A DNA stretch of 64,000 nucleotides. Source: Nocardia niigatensis NBRC 100131 (GTDB taxonomy: Bacteria; Actinomycetota; Actinomycetes; Mycobacteriales; Mycobacteriaceae). This document shows positions 57,376-64,000 of the stretch, piece by piece; position 1 is the first letter of the stretch; each line of letters begins with the position of its first letter. The translations under genes were made by a program, and so were the position numbers. The stretch covers positions 62,001-126,000 of the forward strand of contig NZ_BAGC01000109.1 of NCBI RefSeq assembly GCF_000308655.1, in the 5' to 3' direction. The notes beneath the pieces are model-generated. The model was not told the origin of the DNA, made no database searches, and was given only the letters and a program-made list of their open reading frames with translations.

Positions 57376-58235
57376 CGGCTCTGGACCTCTCCGGCGCGCA
57401 CCAGGTTGAGGATCTCTCCCGCAACGGTTTCCGGCGCCTGCTGCGGCTGCCAGTGCGAGGTCTTCTCCATCGTGACCAGCCGGTACAGGCCGGTGACGTG
57501 CTGGGCGGTCTCAGTGACCGCGAGCTTGCTGACGGCGGTGTCGGTGACACTCCAGACGAAGGTCGTCGGCACCGTCACCGGGCCGAAGCCGAACGGCTCA
57601 CCGAGCAGGTTGTTGGCGCGGTACCAGTTCAGCGCGGCCTCGAGCACGGCCGGGTCGCTGTGCTTGGTGACGTAGCGGCTCACCTGTTCCGGGGTCAGCA
57701 CGCCCTCCCCCGCCTGGGCGAACCAAGCCCACAGCTGGGCGGCGTCGTCGGCCAGGAACTGCGCGGCCGAGTCGGCCGACATGAGGAACTCGACATACTG
57801 CGAGCTGTGCTGCTGCTCGGCGTCGACCCGGTAGGCGTACTGGTAGGCGTCCAGGTGCGGGATCGCCAGCGCGACCAGGCTGCGCACCCGATCCGGGTGG
57901 CGCGCACCGAGATACCACGCGACCGCGGCGCCCCAGTCGTGACCGACCACGTGCGCGGACTCGACGCCCAGCGCGTCCAGGATGCCGAGCGCGTCGGCGA
58001 CCAGGTTCGGCAGCGCGTAGTCGCCGACCTGGGTCGGCCGCGCGCCGTCGGAGTAGCCACGCTGATCCGGGGCGATGGTGCGCAGTCCGGCCTCGTGCAG
58101 GATGGGCGCCACCTCGTTCCAGGACTCGCGGCTGTGCGGGAAGCCGTGCAGCAGCAGCACGGCCGGGCCGTCGGCGGGGCCCGCGACGTCGACGTCGAAG
58201 GTGAACTCGCCCAGGCTGATTCGTTCCACGGTCAT
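57372..58235 (-). CDS. Alpha/beta hydrolase, epoxide-hydrolase-like
   Basis: A 287-residue protein with LLLHGFPHSRESW (oxyanion region), nucleophile Asp100 in VVGHDWGAAVAW, acid near Asp232 (WSVTDTAV) and His261 in EKTSHWQPQQ. An Asp nucleophile in GHDWG marks epoxide hydrolases or dehalogenases rather than esterases. With the FAD epoxidase-like gene 2 bases upstream, it probably opens or shapes an epoxide on the alkenyl side chain. The coelimycin cluster has a comparable gene (cpkE). Overlaps the aminotransferase gene by 4 bases. Confidence 0.9.
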   Translation of the reverse strand: MTVERISLGEFTFDVDVAGPADGPAVLLLHGFPHSRESWNEVAPILHEAGLRTIAPDQRGYSDGARPTQVGDYALPNLVADALGILDALGVESAHVVGHDWGAAVAWYLGARHPDRVRSLVALAIPHLDAYQYAYRVDAEQQHSSQYVEFLMSADSAAQFLADDAAQLWAWFAQAGEGVLTPEQVSRYVTKHSDPAVLEAALNWYRANNLLGEPFGFGPVTVPTTFVWSVTDTAVSKLAVTETAQHVTGLYRLVTMEKTSHWQPQQAPETVAGEILNLVRAGEVQSR

Positions 58236-58237
58236 GA

Positions 58238-59554
58238 TTACTCCGCGAAGATCTTGGCTTCGAGGGCCGGCTCGTGCAGCACCGTGGCGGGGTCGGCCAG
58301 GCCGATGACGCGCTGGTAGGCGCGCGACACGTCGCCGTCGCGGGCGGCCGCGTCCTGGACCTTCGCGATGAAGGCGTGCGCCTCGAGGATCTCAGGGGTG
58401 CGCTCACCCTGGACCTCGGGGTAGCTCAGGTCGGCGCCGATGGCCATGTCCCAGCAGCCGTCGATGGCCTCGGCGGCCAGATCGCGGAAGTAGGCCAGCG
58501 GGTCGATCTCGCCCTCGGCCTGCACGTGCTTGCGCAGCACGGCCGAACCCATGGCGGCGACCGTCATGCCCTGCGCGTAGCTGGGGTTGAAGCTGGCCAC
58601 CGCGTCACCGATCACCAGGAAACCGGCCGGGAAGTCGGTCATGCGCTGGTAGTGGCGGCGCAGGTTGGTGGGGAATTTGTAGGCGACCGGGTCGTTGAGC
58701 GGCACGGCCTGCTGCAGCGTCTCGTAGATGTCCGGCGCGGCAAGGGTTTTGATGAACGCCAGGAAGCCCTCGGGATCGGTCGGCGGGTGGTCACCGAGGA
58801 TGCCGTAGGCGGTCACGATGGCGCGGCCGCCGTCGATCTTCTGGCAGATGCAGCCGCGCGGCACACCGGCCGAGGCGACGGTGTTGATCGAGATGTCGTC
58901 GCCGAAGGCCTCGTCCGGGATGCGGTAGTACCGGGTGGCGTACCCCATGCCGATCTTGTGCTTCTCCTCCTCGACGCGCCCGAACTCGAGGTCGTCGAGC
59001 CAGACCGACGCCCGCGAGCCACGCCCCGAGGCATCCACAACCAGCTCGGCGGGGATCAGGGTTTCGTGCGAGTTCTCCGGGAAGACCCAGACACCGGCGA
59101 TCCGCTTGCCGGCCTCGACCACTTCGAGGCGGCTGATGTCGGACTGTTCGGCCAGCTCGACATTGGGCAGGGCCAGTACCCGCTCGCGAATGTGCGCCTC
59201 GAAGAATGGGCGGCTCGCAGTCAGGCAAACCAGCCCGGAGTCGACCTGAACCAGGCGCTTGCCGTTGATGATCCAGCGCACGTCCTTGGACGCGTCACCG
59301 ATGGCCGCACCGTCGGCGACCATCTTGTCGGTCAGGCCGGGAAACAGCTCCTCGGCGATCTGCTGGCCGCGCGACAGCAGACCGTGCAGGTGGTGTCCCT
59401 GCGGCAGGCCGCGCCGCAGCAGATTCGGGCCGGTGAGGTGGTCCCGGTCGACAAGGGTTACCCGCTCGTACTTCTCGGCGAGCACGCGGGTGGCGAACAA
59501 ACCGGCGAGCCCACCCCCCAATACGACGGCGCGGTTCTCTCCACGGCTGGTCAT
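58238..59554 (-). CDS. FAD-dependent monooxygenase/epoxidase
   Basis: A 438-residue single-component flavoprotein. Rossmann GGGLAG (13-18), RPFFEAHI, DASGRGS (174-180) and the second FAD motif VIGDAVASFNPSYAQGM (314-330) fit the group that includes squalene-epoxidase-like polyketide epoxidases and geranylgeranyl-reductase-like proteins. PQGHHLHGLL at about 51-60 is typical of that group. I infer epoxidation of the triene side chain; a hydroxylase is the main alternative. First gene of a tight set (2-base gap to the hydrolase), preceded by a 157-base gap that should hold its promoter. Confidence 0.86.
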   Translation of the reverse strand: MTSRGENRAVVLGGGLAGLFATRVLAEKYERVTLVDRDHLTGPNLLRRGLPQGHHLHGLLSRGQQIAEELFPGLTDKMVADGAAIGDASKDVRWIINGKRLVQVDSGLVCLTASRPFFEAHIRERVLALPNVELAEQSDISRLEVVEAGKRIAGVWVFPENSHETLIPAELVVDASGRGSRASVWLDDLEFGRVEEEKHKIGMGYATRYYRIPDEAFGDDISINTVASAGVPRGCICQKIDGGRAIVTAYGILGDHPPTDPEGFLAFIKTLAAPDIYETLQQAVPLNDPVAYKFPTNLRRHYQRMTDFPAGFLVIGDAVASFNPSYAQGMTVAAMGSAVLRKHVQAEGEIDPLAYFRDLAAEAIDGCWDMAIGADLSYPEVQGERTPEILEAHAFIAKVQDAAARDGDVSRAYQRVIGLADPATVLHEPALEAKIFAE

Positions 59555-59711
59555 GCCTGTCTCCTCTGCTCGTACCGCTCATGCCAGTGGCCTGCCGCCC
59601 GTTCGCGCGCGGCCACGGGGTGAACGTATCCACGGGCGGCTCACCGACCGGTCATCGTGGAGAAACTGGACACGAATCCTGCTGGTAGGAGCGGCTTTTC
59701 GAGGAGGCCGT

Positions 59712-60635
59712 TCAGTCCACGCGCCGGACGTCGAGGACCGCCTTGCCCGGGATCCGGCGGTTCACCAACGCGTCGGCGGCCCGCTGGTAGTCGGTCCAGT
59801 CACCGCGCCAGCCGATCGCCAGATCGAGCTCCCCGCGCTCGGCGAAACCGACGAGTTCGGCGAGCTCGCCGCCGAGCGGGGTGCCGATGACGAAGGTCTC
59901 GATCCGCCCGCGATCGACCCGCATCCGGGCCTCCTCGAAGTCGATGACGGTCGCCTCTCGCGAGGCCTTGCCGACCGCCACGACGGTGCCGCCGTTCTCG
60001 AGCCGCAGATAGGCGTCGGCCAGCTGCTGTCCCCCGACGTTGTCGACCGCCCCGAACACCCGGCCGCGCAAGGCCGCGGGACCGATGATCACCTCGGCCG
60101 CGCCGAGTTCGGTCAGCCCGGTCGCGCGCGCCGGATTGCCCACCGAGGCAACGACTTCCGCACCAGCGAGGTGCGCGAGCTGCACCGCGTACCGGCCGAC
60201 GCCACCGGAAGCGCCGGTCACCAGCACACGGCGCCCAGTGATGGGGCCGAGCCGCCGCACCGCCTGCAACGCGGTGACCGCGGCGACCGGCAGGGCCGCG
60301 GTGGCGCCCAGATCCAGGGTGTCGGGCACGACGGCCAGTTCCGCGGTGCCGACCGCGCGCTGCTCGGCCCAGGCGCCGGACCAGCCGAAGGTCACCACGC
60401 GGCTCCCCGCGGGCGGACCCGAACCGTCGGCCGCGGGGACGACGACGGTCCCGGCGGCATCCCAGCCGGGGACGGTGCCGGTGGGCAGGTCGGGTACCCG
60501 GAAGGCGACCTCCCCGAAGTTGAACGAGAACGCAGCGACGTCGATTAGCGCTTGCGACGGTCCCGGAACCGGGGCGGGCGCGTCGCCCAGGCGCAGCATG
60601 TGCGGGGCGGCCTGGTCGTGTACGAGTGCCTTCAT
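59712..60635 (-). CDS. MDR-family NADPH:quinone-type oxidoreductase
   Basis: A 307-residue medium-chain dehydrogenase/reductase without zinc ligands. I start at ATG 60635 (MKALVHDQAAPHMLRLGD), preceded by GGAGACAAGG; the longer frame is not protein-like. FNFGEVAFR and GWDAAGTVV are the quinone-reductase-like N-terminal domain, GASGGVGRYAVQLA the cofactor site. Such enzymes reduce enones, quinones or C=N/C=C bonds. In the streptazone pathway an NADPH-dependent dehydrogenase reduces the ring, so a role here is possible. A strong hairpin separates it from the OYE gene upstream, and its place in the cluster is not certain. Confidence 0.82.
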   Translation of the reverse strand: MKALVHDQAAPHMLRLGDAPAPVPGPSQALIDVAAFSFNFGEVAFRVPDLPTGTVPGWDAAGTVVVPAADGSGPPAGSRVVTFGWSGAWAEQRAVGTAELAVVPDTLDLGATAALPVAAVTALQAVRRLGPITGRRVLVTGASGGVGRYAVQLAHLAGAEVVASVGNPARATGLTELGAAEVIIGPAALRGRVFGAVDNVGGQQLADAYLRLENGGTVVAVGKASREATVIDFEEARMRVDRGRIETFVIGTPLGGELAELVGFAERGELDLAIGWRGDWTDYQRAADALVNRRIPGKAVLDVRRVD

Positions 60636-60690
60636 ATCCTTGTCTCCTCTGCAGGGCCGGCGCGGGCGTCGGCGGAAATGGCCCGGGCGC

Positions 60691-60741
60691 ACGGCCGCCC
60701 CGATCCCGACCTGGTTCGGAGTCGGGAATCGGGGCGGCCGT
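60691..60741 (-). terminator. Terminator of the OYE gene
   Basis: ACGGCCGCCCCGATCCCGAC pairs with GTCGGGAATCGGGGCGGCCG (one bulge), 10-base loop, placed 23 bases after the OYE stop. Confidence 0.8.
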
Positions 60742-60763
60742 GGCGATTTCAGTACGGGGTGAC

Positions 60764-61837
60764 TCAGCCCAAGGTCGGGTAGTCGGTGTAGCCGACCTGG
60801 TCACCGCCGTAGAAGGTCGCCTGGTCGGCGGTGTTGTAGGGTCCTCCCGCCTTGATCCGGGCGTCCAGGTCCGGGTTGGCCAGCCACAGGGTGGCCAGCG
60901 CGATCGCGTCCGCCACACCGGATTCCAGCGCCTCGACGCTGGCTTCGACGGTGGCGGGGAACGCCTCGGGGGTGGGGTGCGGGTTGAGGATGAAGCCGTT
61001 GGACCAGGCCGCGCGCAGCTTGGTGGTCAGTTCGCGGTCACCGCCCTCCATGATGTGCACGTAGGCGATGTCCAGGTCGGCGAGCTTGGCCAGCAACTCG
61101 ACGTAGAGCGGGGCCGGGTCGGCTTCCTCGATGTGGTTGAACGGGTTGCCGGGCGAGAGCCGGATGCCGGTGCGGTCGGCGCCGATCGCCTCGGCCACCG
61201 CGGCCACCACCTCGGTGACGAAGCGGATGCGGTTGGCGATCGAGCCGCCGTAGTTGTCGGTGCGCAGGTTGGTGTTGTCGGCCAGGAACTGGTGCAGCAG
61301 ATAACCGTTCGCACCGTGCACCTCGACACCGTCGAAGCCGGCCGCGATAGCGTTGCGCGCGGCGGCGGCGAAGTCGGCGATGGTGGTGGCGATGTCCTCG
61401 GCGGTCATCTCCCGCGGCTCCGGGTGGTCGATCATCCCGTTGGGAGTGAACAGCTGCTCACCGGAGACCACCGCGGACGGGGCCAGCGGCAGCGCGTTGT
61501 CCGGGTACAGCATTGGGTGACCGATGCGCCCGCAGTGGGTGAGCTGCGCGACGATCCGGCCGCCGGCGTTGTGCACGGCGTCGGTGACCACGCGCCAGGC
61601 CGCGGTCTGCGCCTGGTTGTGCAGGCCCGGGGTCAGGAAGTAGCCCTGGCCGATGACGCTGGGCTGGATGCTCTCGCTGATGATCAGACCGGCACTCGCC
61701 CGCTGCGTGTAGTACTCGGCGGTGAGCTCGGTAACGAGCCCGTCCAGGGTGGCCCGGTTGCGGGTCATCGGCGCCATCACCAGACGGCTCGGCAGCTGCA
61801 ACTGGCCGATCGAGACCTGCTCGAACAGAGTGCTCAC
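60764..61837 (-). CDS. Old Yellow Enzyme-type ene-reductase
   Basis: A 357-residue FMN TIM-barrel protein. The GTG start follows AAGGAG closely. Motifs: MAPMTRNRA at the N-terminus, IVAQLTHCGRIGHP, catalytic His-Asn pair in VEVHGANGYLLHQFLADN and LRTDNYGGS. OYEs reduce activated alkenes such as enones, nitro-olefins and maleimides with NADPH. It is divergent from a MarR gene with an operator between them, the normal arrangement for an electrophile-responsive detoxification gene. It may also serve the polyketide pathway, but the terminator after it suggests an independent unit. Confidence 0.9.
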   Translation of the reverse strand: MSTLFEQVSIGQLQLPSRLVMAPMTRNRATLDGLVTELTAEYYTQRASAGLIISESIQPSVIGQGYFLTPGLHNQAQTAAWRVVTDAVHNAGGRIVAQLTHCGRIGHPMLYPDNALPLAPSAVVSGEQLFTPNGMIDHPEPREMTAEDIATTIADFAAAARNAIAAGFDGVEVHGANGYLLHQFLADNTNLRTDNYGGSIANRIRFVTEVVAAVAEAIGADRTGIRLSPGNPFNHIEEADPAPLYVELLAKLADLDIAYVHIMEGGDRELTTKLRAAWSNGFILNPHPTPEAFPATVEASVEALESGVADAIALATLWLANPDLDARIKAGGPYNTADQATFYGGDQVGYTDYPTLG

Positions 61838-61885
61838 CTTGTACTCCTTGCTGGATCGATTTGCGCGCCGGAATGTGCGCGCAAT

Positions 61886-61938
61886 TACTTGATTGGATCA
61901 AGCATGATGGTGGCACAAGTGATTTATCCAATCAAGTA
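61886..61938. promoter_or_regulatory. Inverted-repeat operator of the MarR/OYE divergon
   Basis: TACTTGATTGGAT (61886-61898) and its exact complement ATCCAATCAAGTA (61926-61938), centres 40 bases apart. The left arm also forms a small palindrome, TTGATTGGATCAA. Likely binding sites for the adjacent MarR protein, controlling both directions. Confidence 0.75.
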
Positions 61939-61970
61939 CCTTCGTCAAGTCTTGGCTTAGAATTTTCCGC

Positions 61971-62402
61971 ATGGCAGTACCGGCAGGTCCCGTGAGCGCA
62001 TCCACCGACGTCGAACGCGTGATGTTCGAATTCGTAGACGCCTACAACCACGCGTTCGAGGACGCCGCCCACGAGCACGGCATGAGCATGGCCCACGCCT
62101 GCGTCCTGGGCCGGGTCGAGACGCCCCGCGGGATGGGCGAACTCGCCGAGGAACTCGGCTGCGACGCCTCCAACATCACCCAGATCGTGAGGCGCCTCGA
62201 GGCCCGCTCCCTGGTGCTGCGGCAGCCCGATCCGGCGGATCGACGCTTCCGCCGCATCCAGCGCACACCCGAGGGTGAGGCCGTCAATGACGCGTTCGAG
62301 GACTCCTTCGACTTCCCCCGCCGCGCGGTCGCCAATCTGACCCCCGACGAACAACAACAACTGGCCGACCTTCTTCGCAAGGCACTCACCCCGCCCCGGT
62401 AA
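61971..62402 (+). CDS. MarR-family transcriptional regulator
   Basis: A 143-residue winged-HTH repressor. The DNA-binding core covers about residues 55-100: MGELAEELGCDASNITQIVRR and LVLRQPDPADRRFRRIQRT (recognition helix and wing). C-terminal helices end LADLLRKALTPPR. The ligand is unknown; MarR proteins often sense phenolics or oxidants. With the palindromes at 61886-61938 it should repress itself and the ene-reductase. Confidence 0.92.
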   Translation: MAVPAGPVSASTDVERVMFEFVDAYNHAFEDAAHEHGMSMAHACVLGRVETPRGMGELAEELGCDASNITQIVRRLEARSLVLRQPDPADRRFRRIQRTPEGEAVNDAFEDSFDFPRRAVANLTPDEQQQLADLLRKALTPPR

Positions 62403-62627
62403 CAACACCGGCAACGGCCACACCAATCCCACTGCGGCACAACGCTACTCTGGGCTGATACCCGAATCAATCTGCGCCGCAGCCTGAAACAACGCTCTCA
62501 CCAGCGCGAATACCACCCTGATGTCCGGACGATGACCGGGCGATGACGCCCGCGGCGATATTTTCACCGCAGACGTGTCGCGGACACGTCGAATACGGAA
62601 GCTGCAAGAGGTATTCGGAGGCGCGCG

Positions 62628-64000
62628 GTGACCAGTCAACAGCAGGACATCACAATCGGGGATCCGGCTCCGGGACCACCGGGGGATACGTTCGGACACA
62701 TCGAGGTTCGCGGCATCGACTTCGTTCCGCCGGAGGAGCGGCGCGGAACGCCCCGCGAGTTGTTCACCATCTGGGCGGCATCGAATGTCGCCTACATCTA
62801 CATCGTGCTCGGCGGCTCGGCGCTACTGCTCGGCCTGTCGCTGTGGCAGGCGCTAGCGGTCGTCGTGGTGGGCAACGCATTCTGGCTCGGCGTCGGCACT
62901 CTCGCGGTCAGCGGCCCGGCGGCCGGCACGCCGAGCGTGGTGATCATGCGCTCCATGTTCGGCATTCGCGGTAATCGAGTGTTCGGAGCCGGCCTCAACT
63001 GGCTGATCGCCATCTCCTACGAGGCCATCAACCTCTCTTTCGGTTCGCTCGCAGCCTTCGCTCTGGCCCAGCACCTCGGAATCACGGTGTCGACGCCGTT
63101 GAAGCTGGTGATCGTCGGCGTCATCGCTGTCCTCACCTTCACGATCAGCATCTACGGTCACGCGACGATCGTGCGGCTGAGCCCGTTCTTCACGGCCGCC
63201 CTGATCATCTGCTGTGTGCTGCTGGCTGTCTTCGTCTTCGGGCACGCGAAGTTCGATTACGCTCCTGCCCAGCCGCTTTCGGGTGGAGCGTTGTGGTCGG
63301 CACTGCTCGTCGGTGTGGCGCTCATCGCATCGGCGCCGCTGTCGTGGACCGTCGGCGCGGACTACGCGCGGTACCTGCCCAAGTCGGTATCGAAGCGGGC
63401 GGTGCTGGGCTGGACCGCACTCGGCGGCTTCGTGCCCGCGGTCGCGCTGGGGATCATCGGCGTAGTCGCCGGCACGAGCGTCGACATGAGTGATCCCCAG
63501 ACTTCGCTGAAGGACATCCTCCCGGGATGGTTCTATCCGGTGTTCCTCGCCGTGATCGTCGTGGGCGCGATCACCACCAATGTCCTCACCACCTATTCGT
63601 CCGGCCTCTGCCTGCAGGGGCTGGGCGTCAGGATGCGGCGCTCGCAGACAGTGTTCATCGATGGCGTCCTCGGTGGCGCGATCACCTATTACGCGCTGTT
63701 CGTCGCCGATGACTTCCTCGCGACCTTGAGTCGCTGGCTGGAACTCACGGTCGTGGTCCTGGGTCCGTTGGTCGCCATCTACGTCACCGATATCGTGTTG
63801 CGCCGCAACAGGTATGACGGGCTGTCCCTGAACGACGAACGGCCTGCGAGCGCGCAGTGGTACACCGCAGGTTTCAATGTCGCCGGAGTCACCGCGATCA
63901 TCACCGGCGGCATCTCGGCGGGCCTGTGCATCCATACCGCCTCGTGGGAGGGACCGGTCGCCTCGGCACTCGGCGGCGCGGACCTTTCGGCTCAGATCGG
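62628..64000 (+). CDS. NCS1-family nucleobase permease (C-terminus beyond window)
   Basis: Starts at GTG 62628, 6 bases after GGAGG, and stays open to the right edge (457 codons). The soluble N-terminus (FGHIEVRGIDFVPPEERR) is followed by hydrophobic helices beginning LFTIWAASNVAYIYIVLGG, with family signatures such as RSMFGIRGNRV and SWTVGADYARYLP. About eleven membrane segments are visible. NCS1 proteins take up cytosine, purines, allantoin, thiamine precursors or hydantoins with H+ or Na+; the substrate is not clear here. It is outside the polyketide cluster and is not an obvious exporter. Confidence 0.88.
   Translation, partial: MTSQQQDITIGDPAPGPPGDTFGHIEVRGIDFVPPEERRGTPRELFTIWAASNVAYIYIVLGGSALLLGLSLWQALAVVVVGNAFWLGVGTLAVSGPAAGTPSVVIMRSMFGIRGNRVFGAGLNWLIAISYEAINLSFGSLAAFALAQHLGITVSTPLKLVIVGVIAVLTFTISIYGHATIVRLSPFFTAALIICCVLLAVFVFGHAKFDYAPAQPLSGGALWSALLVGVALIASAPLSWTVGADYARYLPKSVSKRAVLGWTALGGFVPAVALGIIGVVAGTSVDMSDPQTSLKDILPGWFYPVFLAVIVVGAITTNVLTTYSSGLCLQGLGVRMRRSQTVFIDGVLGGAITYYALFVADDFLATLSRWLELTVVVLGPLVAIYVTDIVLRRNRYDGLSLNDERPASAQWYTAGFNVAGVTAIITGGISAGLCIHTASWEGPVASALGGADLSAQI

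Noticed and set aside
62628..64000. The NCS1 permease as the exporter of the cluster product
   Set aside because: NCS1 proteins import nucleobases and related compounds, and the gene is separated from the cluster by the OYE/MarR unit.

Overview
The window is high-GC actinobacterial DNA, most likely from Nocardia or a close relative. This rests on frequent GTG/TTG starts, an Rv3369-type F420/PPOX flavoprotein, a DevR-like response regulator, an acyl-CoA carboxylase epsilon subunit, a Trypco2 protein and SARP regulators. The taxon is an inference and was not tested by any search.

Positions 1-5810 are a catabolic acyl-CoA locus. A leftward operon encodes a MaoC hydratase, a short-chain dehydrogenase and three crotonase-family proteins, the last cut by the window edge. 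It is divergent from a TetR regulator, a second short-chain dehydrogenase and an acyl-CoA dehydrogenase. A similar AT-rich motif lies on both sides of tetR.

Positions 5811-14500 are a scarred accessory region. It holds relics of IS701-, IS21- and IS630-type transposases, an AraC tail, a probable recombinase tail and a frameshifted retropepsin-like protease. A few intact genes lie among them: a secreted lipase, a DevR-type regulator, a Trypco2 protein and small proteins of unknown role.

Positions about 14528-60635 hold the main find, a type I polyketide cluster built like the coelimycin (cpk) and streptazone clusters. Two divergent SARP regulators are followed by a berberine-bridge-type flavoprotein oxidase, acyl-CoA carboxylase beta and epsilon subunits, and three PKS genes. 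PKS1 is a KSQ loading module plus modules 1 and 2, PKS2 is modules 3 and 4, and PKS3 is module 5 with a terminal thioester reductase. Upstream on the same strand are a type II thioesterase, a SnoaL-like protein, a second berberine-bridge-type protein without its FAD-linking residues, a class III aminotransferase, an epoxide-hydrolase-like protein, an FAD epoxidase-like protein and an MDR oxidoreductase. All six AT domains read as malonyl-specific. Domain logic predicts a C12 3-hydroxy-5-oxo-6,8,10-trienal released as an aldehyde. Amination at C1 and condensation with the C5 ketone would give a 2-alkenyl-4-hydroxy piperideine. The flavoproteins, epoxide hydrolase and SnoaL-like protein would then oxidise and possibly carbocyclise it. 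The final product is not known from the sequence.

Positions 60764-64000 hold an Old Yellow Enzyme divergent from a MarR regulator, with a strong inverted-repeat operator between them, and the start of an NCS1 permease that runs off the window.
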